From an uncultured Chloroflexota bacterium (GTDB lineage: Bacteria; Chloroflexota; Dehalococcoidia; SAR202; UBA11138): a stretch of 7,106 bases of DNA. Where the stretch lies: the NCBI GenBank assembly GCA_913046025.1, contig CAJWRP010000109.1, positions 1 to 7,106 on the forward strand. The letters are read 5' to 3'. The translations under genes were made by a program, and so were the position numbers. Below the pieces are notes generated by a model that did not search any database, was not told the origin of the DNA, and saw nothing but the letters and a program-made list of their open reading frames with translations. Position 1 is the stretch's first letter. Each line of letters starts with the position of its first letter. Positions 1 to 6,013 of the stretch are shown piece after piece.

Positions 1-1
1 A

Positions 2-724
2 GACTTTGTGCCTCTGTCCTTCTACAAGATGTTTGGGTACCCCACTGGTGTTGGCTGCCTCATCGCCCGCAAGGACGCGCTCAAACGGCTGCACCGTCCT
101 TGGTTTGCTGGCGGTACCATCACAATCGCATCTGTACAAGCGGATAGCCACTTCCTGGCTGAAGGTGTAGAGGCCTTTGAAGACGGCACAATCAACTACC
201 TGAACCTACCCGCCATCGAGATAGGTTTAAGGCATTTGGCGGATGTGGATATAGGCGCAATATCCGACAGAGTAACTGCACTCACCGGCTGGCTGCTTGA
301 CCAGCTCCTGGAACTGCGACACTCTAATGGCGCATCTCTGGTTCGGGTATTTGGCCCGACCACGACACAGATGCGTGGCGCTACCATAACTGCGAATTTT
401 TACGATCCTGACGAGCAACTCATTAACCATAGCCGTATTGAGGAGTTGGCCAGCGAGGCCCGCATCTGTCTCCGATCCGGCTGCTTCTGCAATCCCGGTG
501 CTGGCGAGGTCGCCCATGGTCTCACCAAAGAGGAGATGGAGGAGGGCTTCAAAAACAGGGAGCGCATGACCTTTGAGCAGTTCCAGACTATCCTTGAGCG
601 TAATGGTGGCAAGAGTGCTGGCGCTGTACGAATCTCCCTTGGCTTGGCCTCTAATTTCGACGACGTTTACCGCGTGGTGGAGTTCGCCCGGGGACTGCTG
701 GGTTGCCAGGCGTCGCAGGTCTGA
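2..724 (+). CDS. Class V (NifS-like) aminotransferase, molybdenum cofactor sulfurase-like; 5' end cut off by window
   Basis: This is the C-terminal part of a fold-type I PLP enzyme. The reading frame is open from base 2 (Asp-Phe-Val before the first listed residue), so the GTG at 8 is an internal Val and the true start lies upstream. Numbering from that Val as residue 1, SFYKMFGYPTG carries the PLP-binding Lys7 (bases 26-28). FEDGT (57-61), RSGCFCNPGA (156-165, Cys159 and Cys161) and the RISLGLASNFDD stretch (208-219) follow. The SFYK and CFCNPGA motifs are typical of the NifS-like domain of molybdenum cofactor sulfurases, where a Cys in this motif carries persulfide sulfur. The protein stops just after this domain, with no MOSC domain as in eukaryotic Mo-cofactor sulfurases. 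Sulfur transfer from cysteine is therefore inferred; another cysteine desulfurase, a lyase or a related class V enzyme is possible. Expected to be cytosolic. The next gene starts 78 bases downstream behind a promoter-like sequence. Confidence 0.85.
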   Translation, partial: DFVPLSFYKMFGYPTGVGCLIARKDALKRLHRPWFAGGTITIASVQADSHFLAEGVEAFEDGTINYLNLPAIEIGLRHLADVDIGAISDRVTALTGWLLDQLLELRHSNGASLVRVFGPTTTQMRGATITANFYDPDEQLINHSRIEELASEARICLRSGCFCNPGAGEVAHGLTKEEMEEGFKNRERMTFEQFQTILERNGGKSAGAVRISLGLASNFDDVYRVVEFARGLLGCQASQV

Positions 725-737
725 CATCAGCCCCCAG

Positions 738-768
738 GTTCGCCTTACCGTCATGCCTCATGTATAAT
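738..768 (+). promoter_or_regulatory. Candidate sigma-70-type promoter upstream of the first SDR
   Basis: A perfect TATAAT lies at 763-768. A poor -35-like TTCGCC sits at 739-744, an 18-base spacer away. It falls in the 78-base gap between the NifS-like gene and the SDR, about 35 bases before the SDR start. The -10 box is convincing and the -35 is weak (about 3 of 6 consensus bases). Inferred from position and consensus only. Confidence 0.45.
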
Positions 769-802
769 TCAGCCCCGAACCACCGTTTCCAGGGGCAATA
801 AC

Positions 803-1552
803 ATGAGACTTAAAGGCAAAGTTGCGCTCATCAGCGGAGGCGCCAGAGGCATGGGCGCAGTAGAGGCTCGTCTTTTTGTAAAAGAGGGCGCCAAAGTTGC
901 CATCGCCGACGTATTGCAGGACGAAGGCAACAGCCTAGAGGCTGAGATTTCAGACGCCAGCGGCGACGCCTTTTTTGTAAGTTTGGATGTCACAAGCGAA
1001 GACGCTTGGAGCAGGGCAATCGCCGATGTGGTTGCCAAGTACAGCAGGTTGGACATCCTGGTAAACAACGCAGGCATCTACAGACGTGGCCTGGTACTAG
1101 GCACCACTGAACAGGAATGGGACACCGTTCTGGATGTGAATGCAAAGGGTGTGTTCCTGGGAACCAAGTTAGCTATTCCTGCTATGAGGGCAAGCGGAGG
1201 TGGCTCCATCGTCAACATCTCCTCCGTCGCAGGTATCATAGGCAGCCAGCAGTCCACCGCTTACAACGCATCAAAGGGCGCGGTCCGTTTGCTGACGAAG
1301 ACCACCGCCATCCAGTATGCTCAGGAAGGCATTCGCGCTAACTCTGTTCATCCTGGGCCAATCGACACTCAAATGCTGGACGAGGTTTTCCCTGACCAGG
1401 AGTCGCGAGAGAACCGGGTGTCAAACATACCGATTGGACGAATGGGCACCGTAGACGATGTAGCTTACGGAGTGCTGTTCCTGGCCTCAGACGAATCGTC
1501 ATACATGACGGGTAGCGAACTGGTTATCGATGGTGGCTTCACCGCCAGTTAG
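803..1552 (+). CDS. Short-chain dehydrogenase/reductase, classical type, likely NAD(H)-dependent
   Basis: A complete 249-residue classical SDR, the usual length for the family. It oxidises an alcohol or reduces a ketone in the cytosol; the substrate cannot be told from sequence. Visible motifs are the Rossmann glycine loop GGARGMG at 12-18, an acidic Asp36 at the end of beta-2 (favours NAD over NADP), LDV at 61-63, NNAG at 88-91, Asn113, Ser141, and Tyr154-x-x-x-Lys158. These give an intact Asn-Ser-Tyr-Lys tetrad. HPG at 183-185 and the C-terminal GSELVIDGGF are typical of the FabG-like subgroup. The ATG at 803 has an AGGGG Shine-Dalgarno site at 791-795 with a 7-base spacer, which fixes the start. 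A perfect -10 box lies about 35 bases upstream, so this may be the first gene of a unit running into the second SDR and the aminotransferase. It is too divergent from the second SDR to look like a recent duplicate. Often labelled 3-oxoacyl-ACP reductase-like, but no fatty-acid genes are nearby. Confidence 0.93.
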   Translation: MRLKGKVALISGGARGMGAVEARLFVKEGAKVAIADVLQDEGNSLEAEISDASGDAFFVSLDVTSEDAWSRAIADVVAKYSRLDILVNNAGIYRRGLVLGTTEQEWDTVLDVNAKGVFLGTKLAIPAMRASGGGSIVNISSVAGIIGSQQSTAYNASKGAVRLLTKTTAIQYAQEGIRANSVHPGPIDTQMLDEVFPDQESRENRVSNIPIGRMGTVDDVAYGVLFLASDESSYMTGSELVIDGGFTAS

Positions 1553-1669
1553 TTTTCGATGATAGGCAGACCACATTGGTTAGTCGGAAGGCAAATAACA
1601 GGCAACCGAGACGCCGCAAATAAGTCGAACAATGGGGCTTAATTTATGGAGATTCTGAAAGGACAAAAC

Positions 1670-2431
1670 ATGGCAAGTAATGGGAAGGTAGCAATTGTTA
1701 CAGGGGCAGGCAGCGGTGTTGGTAAGCACAGCGCACTGTCTTTGTATGAGGCTGGATACTCGGTAGCATTGGCTGGCCGCAGGACCGAGCCGCTGCAGGA
1801 GACGATAACGGAAGCTGGCGACGACGGTTCACGAATGCTGGCAGTCTCTACCGACGTGGGTGACCCTGACTCAGTAGCAGCCCTCTTTGCGAAGGCCCAA
1901 GAGGCCTTCGGCGGTCGGCTGGACCTTCTGTTTAACAACGCTGGTTCGGGCGCGCCAGCCATCCCCATGGATGAGCTGACCTTTGAACAGTGGAACAACG
2001 TGGTACGCGCCAACCTTCACGGCACCTTCCTGTGCACTCAACACGCCATGCGCATAATGAAAAACCAGGACCCTATTGGTGGCCGGATTATCAATAACGG
2101 CTCTATTTCTGCACACACACCTCGACCCAACTCCTCACCATACACGGCCACAAAGCATGGTGTTGAGGGACTGACCAAATGCACGGCGCTGGATGGCCGC
2201 AAGTTCAACATCTGCTGCAGCCAGATTGACATCGGCAACGCCGCAACGCCCATGACTGTCAGGATGGGCACCGGTGTGCTGCAACCCAATGGCGAGACTA
2301 TGATTGAACCGACTTTCGACGTTCAGCATGTCGCGGACGCCGTTGTTCATATCGCCAGCCTACCGCTGGACACCAACGTGTTGACCATGACAATTATGGC
2401 CACGCAGATGCCGTACGTGGGACGAGGTTAG
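1670..2431 (+). CDS. Short-chain dehydrogenase/reductase, likely NADP(H)-dependent
   Basis: A 253-residue SDR from the chosen ATG. The glycine loop TGAGSGVG is at 11-18. Arg37-Arg38 after beta-2 would bind the NADP 2'-phosphate, unlike the Asp of the SDR upstream. NNAG is at 89-92, Asn115 follows, and Ser145, Tyr158 and Lys162 complete the catalytic set. The [18 protein letters not shown] stretch (174-191) and the C-terminal YVGRG mark a distinct SDR subgroup that lacks the usual HPG and IDGG motifs. An in-frame ATG at 1646 would add eight residues. The ATG at 1670 is preferred because AAAGGA at 1658-1663 lies 6 bases ahead and because the glycine loop then starts at a normal distance from the N terminus; GGGG at 1634-1637 leaves the earlier start possible. 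It lies 117 bases after the first SDR and 41 bases before the aminotransferase. Substrate unknown. Confidence 0.92.
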   Translation: MASNGKVAIVTGAGSGVGKHSALSLYEAGYSVALAGRRTEPLQETITEAGDDGSRMLAVSTDVGDPDSVAALFAKAQEAFGGRLDLLFNNAGSGAPAIPMDELTFEQWNNVVRANLHGTFLCTQHAMRIMKNQDPIGGRIINNGSISAHTPRPNSSPYTATKHGVEGLTKCTALDGRKFNICCSQIDIGNAATPMTVRMGTGVLQPNGETMIEPTFDVQHVADAVVHIASLPLDTNVLTMTIMATQMPYVGRG

Positions 2432-2472
2432 TCTGCCGCCAAGCTCCAAATTTAGAATAAAAGGAACCGCCG

Positions 2473-3804
2473 ATGACCACCGAAAGTCTGCGACTTGAAA
2501 CCGAAAAATTCGTAGCCAATACACCGAAATCCAAGCGGCTTCAAGAAGAGGCGTCGGAGTATCTGCCCGGCGGTAGCTCCAGGGGTACCGCATTTTTCGC
2601 GCCCTACCCTACCTTCGTTGATCACGGCGAGGGCCTGCACGTTTACGACGTAGACGGCAATCGCTACCTGGACTTCATGATCAACGCTACCAGCCTGGTC
2701 TTGGGCCATGCTCATCCGGATATCGTGAACGTGTTGCAGGAGCAGGCTGCCAGAGGCACGGCCTTTAGCGGTCCGACTGAGGCGCAGATTCGGCTGGCGA
2801 AGATCCTGTGCGACAGAGTGCCGTCGGTGGACACCATTCGCTTTACGAACTCGGGCACTGAGGGAACCATGATGGCCATCCGCGCGGCCAGGGCCTACAC
2901 GGGACGGCACAAGATCGCCAAGATCGAAGGCGGCTACCATGGCGCTCATGAGTACGTGTCCGTCAGCGTGTACCCGTCGGCCGACGAGCTGGACCCAGAC
3001 GAGACCACGCCAATACCCGAGTATCCAGGTCAGCCGCCCAGCGTTGCGGAAGATGTCTTCGTTCTCCCCTTTAATGATCTGGAGACCAGCCAGCGAGTAC
3101 TCAGAGAAAACAGGGATGAGATAGGCTGTGTCATTATGGAGCCTATCGTGTCGCACTTCGGCTACCTTCCTGCCAATCTGGATTACCTTAAGGGCATGCG
3201 CAAGCTTACCGAAGAGCTAGACATGGTGCTGATCTTCGATGAGGTGCAGAGCTTCCGGCTGGCCGCTGGTGGAGCGCAAGAGGCGTTCGGTGTTATCCCG
3301 GATATGACGACCTTCGGCAAGATCATTGGTGGTGGCATGGCGGTGGGCGCATTCGGCGGGCGGCGGGACATCATGGACCAGTTCGACCCCACGCAGCCTG
3401 GAGCGATAGCTCACGCCGGCACCTTCAACGCTAACCCTATGACTATGTTAGCGGGTGAGGTGGTCATGAATCACCTGACATCTGAAGTCTTCGATCGCAT
3501 GAATGCATTAGGCGAGATGCTGCGCCAGAAGCTGCGGGCCGTTTTCGACGAGCTTGAGGTCAAAGCGCAGGTGACGGGCATCGGATCCATGTTCGGTATT
3601 CATTTTACTGCCGACGAAGTAGTGGACTACAGGGACGTTGTGCGCAGCGACCACACCATGATGAAGGCCGTCTTCACTGGCCTGCTGAACGAGGGAGTGC
3701 TTTTGCAGACCGCTTGCCACGGCGCACTGAGCGCTCTAAGCACAGAGGCCGAAGTCGACGAGCTTGTGGACGCCATTCGCCGAGTTGTGCAGCGCGTACG
3801 CTAG
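2473..3804 (+). CDS. Class III PLP aminotransferase, glutamate-1-semialdehyde aminomutase-like
   Basis: A 443-residue fold-type I aminotransferase of subgroup class III, near the usual 430-460 residues. It should move an amino group between an amino donor and a carbonyl (or within one molecule) using PLP in the cytosol. LPGG is at 31-34, the phosphate-binding NSGTEG at 126-131, GGYHG at 153-157, MEP at 222-224, the cofactor-contacting DEVQ at 256-259, the PLP Lys283 in FGKIIGGG, and GTFNANP at 316-322. The N-terminal LPGG and the GTFNANP segment place it in the GSA aminomutase-like branch. DEVQSFR replaces the DEVMTGFR usual in true HemL, and no other haem gene is present, so it is not called hemL. 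The ATG at 2473 has AAGGA at 2461-2465 with a 7-base spacer. Tight spacing after the second SDR suggests co-transcription: an SDR could supply the carbonyl it aminates. Substrate unknown. Confidence 0.93.
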   Translation: MTTESLRLETEKFVANTPKSKRLQEEASEYLPGGSSRGTAFFAPYPTFVDHGEGLHVYDVDGNRYLDFMINATSLVLGHAHPDIVNVLQEQAARGTAFSGPTEAQIRLAKILCDRVPSVDTIRFTNSGTEGTMMAIRAARAYTGRHKIAKIEGGYHGAHEYVSVSVYPSADELDPDETTPIPEYPGQPPSVAEDVFVLPFNDLETSQRVLRENRDEIGCVIMEPIVSHFGYLPANLDYLKGMRKLTEELDMVLIFDEVQSFRLAAGGAQEAFGVIPDMTTFGKIIGGGMAVGAFGGRRDIMDQFDPTQPGAIAHAGTFNANPMTMLAGEVVMNHLTSEVFDRMNALGEMLRQKLRAVFDELEVKAQVTGIGSMFGIHFTADEVVDYRDVVRSDHTMMKAVFTGLLNEGVLLQTACHGALSALSTEAEVDELVDAIRRVVQRVR

Positions 3805-3822
3805 TCGTGATATCTTCGTAAA

Positions 3823-4476
3823 TTGGATGCTCGATTAGGTTCAACGACACGTCCCCTGCTGAGGGGCTATCTCCCTGCTGGGGCCGCTGTGGCAAGTCCT
3901 TTTGCCCTGTTGTTACTGTTACTCATCTCAGACTCAACCCGTGATTACGTTGGGGCTGCCGTATTCGGAACCAGTCTCATCCTTCTGTACACCGCTAGCG
4001 CTTTCTATCATCTCGCGCCATTGGACTCTCGCCACATTGGCGTTTTGAGAAGAGTAGACCACTCGATGATATTCTTTCTCATCGCAGGCACTTACACTCC
4101 GTTCGCACTGAAAGTACTGGACAATGCATGGGGCATATCGATCTTGGTGGCAGTGTGGGGAGTGGCTATCTTTGGCATTGTCCTGAAAGTAGTTGTGGTG
4201 CGGGCGCCTCGTTGGTTGGGAGTGAGCATATACGTCTCAATAGGGTGGATCGGCCTTATACCATCTGCACACATTGCCAGGGCCTTGCCAATAGAGGCAA
4301 ACATTCTGCTTCTTGCTGGCGGGCTGTTATATTCTTTGGGAGCCCTTATGTACCTATTTCGCTGGCCAAATCCGTCTCCCGGGGTCTTTGGTTTTCATGA
4401 GGTCTTCCACTTGATAGTGATTATGGCTAGTGGCGTCTTTTACCTGGTGGTTGCTGCATACGTATTGCCCATATAG
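3823..4476 (+). CDS. Hemolysin III / TrhA (PAQR-like) seven-helix membrane protein
   Basis: A 217-residue integral membrane protein of the hemolysin III family, the bacterial relatives of PAQR (adiponectin/progestin) receptors. About seven hydrophobic segments can be drawn, near 20-37, 44-63, 80-98, 104-126, 132-152, 159-178 and 193-215. The family's metal-site signature is complete: Ser59-x-x-x-His63 (SAFYH), Asp79-His80 before helix 3, and His192-x-x-x-His196 (HEVFH) at the last helix. LIAGTYTP (86-93) is also characteristic. Despite the name, the cellular role is poorly settled; links to membrane lipid homeostasis and zinc-dependent hydrolase-like chemistry are proposed for relatives. The start is TTG at 3823, 18 bases after the aminotransferase stop, with no clear Shine-Dalgarno site. 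The nearby ATG at 3827 is in another frame and stops at once, and later starts would remove the RPLLRGYL segment expected before helix 1. Translation may depend on coupling to the upstream gene. Confidence 0.9.
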   Translation: MDARLGSTTRPLLRGYLPAGAAVASPFALLLLLLISDSTRDYVGAAVFGTSLILLYTASAFYHLAPLDSRHIGVLRRVDHSMIFFLIAGTYTPFALKVLDNAWGISILVAVWGVAIFGIVLKVVVVRAPRWLGVSIYVSIGWIGLIPSAHIARALPIEANILLLAGGLLYSLGALMYLFRWPNPSPGVFGFHEVFHLIVIMASGVFYLVVAAYVLPI

Positions 4477-4488
4477 CGTTTCCGGCCG

Positions 4489-4529
4489 ATTTCCTATCAA
4501 TTTCGAAATCGCTGTTGCTATTTCCTATC
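4489..4529. repeat. Pair of 10-bp direct repeats around a palindrome in the zinc-ribbon leader
   Basis: ATTTCCTATC occurs at 4489-4498 and again at 4520-4529, start to start 31 bases, close to three helical turns. Between the copies lies the perfect 10-bp palindrome ATTTCGAAAT at 4500-4509. GATTTC at 4488-4493 can also pair with GAAATC at 4505-4510. This stretch is AT-rich compared with its neighbours and sits upstream of a possible -10 box. Same-face repeats suggest a regulator binding site, but this is inference. Confidence 0.4.
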
Positions 4530-4545
4530 GAAAATCCGAATCTCG

Positions 4546-4554
4546 TGTTATGCT
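4546..4554 (+). promoter_or_regulatory. Possible extended -10 promoter of the zinc-ribbon gene
   Basis: TGTTATGCT at 4546-4554 matches an extended -10 (TGn followed by TATGCT). No good -35 is seen at 16-18 bases, as is common for extended -10 promoters. It would give an untranslated leader of roughly 90 bases before the zinc-ribbon gene, and the direct repeats lie just upstream. Weak, consensus-only evidence. Confidence 0.3.
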
Positions 4555-4641
4555 TTATGCAGTTCTGCACAACTGTCCCCGCGATTGTTCTCCGCAAGGC
4601 AAACTTCCTGGTGATCGTCTGTAGTCCAATTTACCTAACAA

Positions 4642-4648
4642 GAGGTGA
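4642..4648 (+). promoter_or_regulatory. Strong Shine-Dalgarno site that favours a CTG start
   Basis: GAGGTGA is a seven-base match to the anti-Shine-Dalgarno sequence. It ends 5 bases before a CTG at 4654. The only non-CTG candidate start nearby, GTG at 4645-4647, lies inside this site and has no ribosome binding site of its own upstream. Confidence 0.6.
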
Positions 4649-4653
4649 CCCAA

Positions 4654-4956
4654 CTGTCTTATCAAGATAGAGACCTAACGTGCGTAGAGTGTAATTCAAG
4701 TTTTGTATTTAGTGCTGACGATCAGCAGTATCATGCCGACAAGGGCTACACCAATGAGCCCAAGAGGTGCCCATCATGCAGGGCAGCGCGACGCAACACC
4801 GGAGGCGGATTCAATTCAGGCCCTCGCGAAATGCATCCCGCAGTCTGCGCCCAGTGCGGCAAGGACACCGAGGTGCCCTTCCTTCCCCGAGGCGACAGGC
4901 CCGTTTACTGCAGCGATTGCTTTAGCCAGCAGCGCTCCGGCAGCGGCTACCGATAA
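4654..4956 (+). CDS. Small double zinc-ribbon protein (CxxC-x17-CxxC type), probable CTG start
   Basis: A protein of about 100 residues with four CxxC knuckles. Numbering from CTG as residue 1, the first ribbon pairs Cys10-x-x-Cys13 with Cys39-x-x-Cys42 and contains the YQDRDLTC, FVFSADDQQYHADKG and NEPKRCPSCR segments of a known probable zinc-ribbon family. The second is CAQCGKDTEVPF...RPVYCSDCF, where Cys65-x-x-Cys68 is followed after exactly 17 residues by Cys86-x-x-Cys89. That is the domain known as CxxC-x17-CxxC. A Gly/Asn/Arg-rich linker joins them. Each ribbon should bind one zinc; nucleic-acid or protein binding is plausible but unproven. Starting at CTG makes the N terminus Met-Ser-Tyr-Gln-Asp, which fits how I recall relatives beginning, and uses the Shine-Dalgarno site at 4642-4648. 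The alternative GTG at 4645 adds three residues but overlaps that site. The gene is probably monocistronic: a 177-base gap precedes it and a strong terminator follows 84 bases after the stop. Confidence 0.88.
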   Translation: MSYQDRDLTCVECNSSFVFSADDQQYHADKGYTNEPKRCPSCRAARRNTGGGFNSGPREMHPAVCAQCGKDTEVPFLPRGDRPVYCSDCFSQQRSGSGYR

Positions 4957-5040
4957 ATAGCTAAGGGAATAAGGCATCCTAAGGCTTAGATAATAAGTTT
5001 TCAGGTGCCTGACTCCTAACGGCTTTTTGAGGAAGTTATA

Positions 5041-5083
5041 AACAAAGCCCCACACCAGCCTTAGACTCGTGTGGGGCTTTGTT
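5041..5083. terminator. Bidirectional Rho-independent terminator between converging genes
   Basis: AACAAAGCCCCACAC at 5041-5055 pairs perfectly with its reverse complement at 5069-5083, a 15-bp stem with a 13-base loop. On the + strand the stem runs into TTTGTTATTTGTTTT; on the - strand it runs into a T-rich stretch (TTTGTTTATAAC). It lies between the zinc-ribbon gene (+) and the hydrolase remnant (-), so it can stop transcription from both sides. Confidence 0.92.
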
Positions 5084-5152
5084 ATTTGTTTTGCATTTCG
5101 TTCACGCGAATCGGCATGCCGTAGTTATGAATACGTGGCCTTTAGGAGATTC

Positions 5153-5937
5153 TTACGTTTCGTGCTTACCCACGAACTCTCCTACAACTCGGTTGAACTC
5201 ATCCGGCGTTTCGAAGTAGGGCGAGTGGCCTGATTGCGCTATGCTATGAAGCTGCGCGCCGGGGATTGCCTTGGACACGTCCTCCAGTATGCATGGTGGG
5301 AAGATCCGGTCGCCACCACCAGATATCGTCAGCGTAGGGATGTCGTAGCCATGTAGTCTGCTCGGCGAGATTTCCATGTCGCCAGTGCCGGTGTCACCGA
5401 TGGGTGGGTTGACGCCTGACAGCGTCCGCTAGAGGAACGCCATGCTTGGGTCGCGGTCGAAGGCATTCGACGCAAGAGCCAGGTGCGGCTCGTTCCAGGG
5501 GATGGCCCTGTCCAAGTCCGGAGTGCGACTGCGCGACTTGGCAGCTCTAGCCTCAATGACCCTTGGTGTGGAGATTACGCCAAGCGTGCCCGACAACACG
5601 ATCCACGAAACTCGGCCTGGATTATCCAGAGTGAAGTGCATCCCTGTCCAGCCGCCCATGGACTGGCATACCAGTGCAGTCCGCTCGATGCCAGCATCAT
5701 CCAGCACCGCCTTAACTCGTCCGCGAAGAACTTGGCGTGTTTATCCTCTGGTGCGCAGGTAGACCGGCCCCAATCTCTGTGGTCGAAGGTCACCACCGTG
5801 TGGTCCTTGGCAAAGTACGGCACCTGGTTGTACCAGACCAGCGTATTGCCGCCTGCGCCGTGACTAAATGCGATAGGCGGTCCCTCGCCATGCACCTCGT
5901 AGTAGATCTCCGCGCTTCCGCTTTTCACAACTGCCAT
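5153..5937 (-). pseudogene. Alpha/beta hydrolase disrupted by a one-base deletion and an in-frame TAG
   Basis: Joined across its breaks, this is one alpha/beta-hydrolase of about 261 codons, a normal length. The first frame (5937 down to about 5710) gives residues 1-76 with the HGAGGN oxyanion region and FDHRDWGRS. After FADELR the protein homology moves to another frame, continuing AVLDDAGIERTALV; one extra G near 5710-5711 would restore it. The second frame carries the nucleophile elbow CQSMGG (Ser codon 5660-5662) and runs to MAFL, then meets TAG at 5429-5431. The same frame continues RTLSGVNPP and on to GGGDRIFPP (acid, Asp codon 5309-5311) and SGHSPYF (His codon 5225-5227), ending in TAA at 5153-5155. 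The catalytic triad is thus all present but split over three pieces. The ATG at 5937 has AAGGAAG 5-6 bases upstream. It lies 76 bases after the CoA-transferase on the same strand. Sequencing or assembly error is an alternative to real decay. Confidence 0.85.
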
Positions 5938-6013
5938 TGTTCTTCCTTTACAAGACTAGGTTAGCGATATGGCGTTAACAAATTCCTATGCGTTGCTTAG
6001 TCTATATGACTTC

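Noticed and set aside
227..754. 175-codon open frame on the - strand opposite the NifS-like gene
   Set aside because: No family motif is visible, and the + strand in the same place has conserved class V motifs throughout.
803..2431. Tandem duplication producing the two SDR genes
   Set aside because: Their cofactor residues, active-site surroundings and C termini differ strongly, so a recent duplication is not supported.
2452..3156. 234-codon open frame on the - strand opposite the aminotransferase
   Set aside because: It lies wholly antisense to a clear class III aminotransferase, shows no recognisable domain and has no supported start; an overlap of codon bias, not a gene.
4979..4989. CTAAG-G-CTTAG inverted repeat after the zinc-ribbon gene
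   Set aside because: The arms are 5 bp with a one-base centre and no T-run, so it cannot form a terminator hairpin; the strong stem at 5041-5083 explains termination.
5429..5707. Separate small - strand genes in the hydrolase region
   Set aside because: The pieces join into one protein in the right order with one base restored and one stop read through, so independent genes are not supported.
5442..5863. Two overlapping + strand open frames of 106 and 126 codons within the hydrolase region
   Set aside because: They are antisense to readable hydrolase sequence containing CQSMGG and the HGAGG region, and show no domain of their own.
5953..5981. Possible - strand promoter (TTGTTA at 5976-5981, TAGTCT at 5953-5958) for the hydrolase
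   Set aside because: The -10 matches only half of the consensus, and the gene can be served from the upstream CoA-transferase transcript.
5953..6003. AGACTA at 5953-5958 and TAGTCT at 5998-6003 as an operator or terminator between the CoA-transferase and hydrolase
   Set aside because: Only 6 bp with a 39-base loop and no T-run; likely chance.
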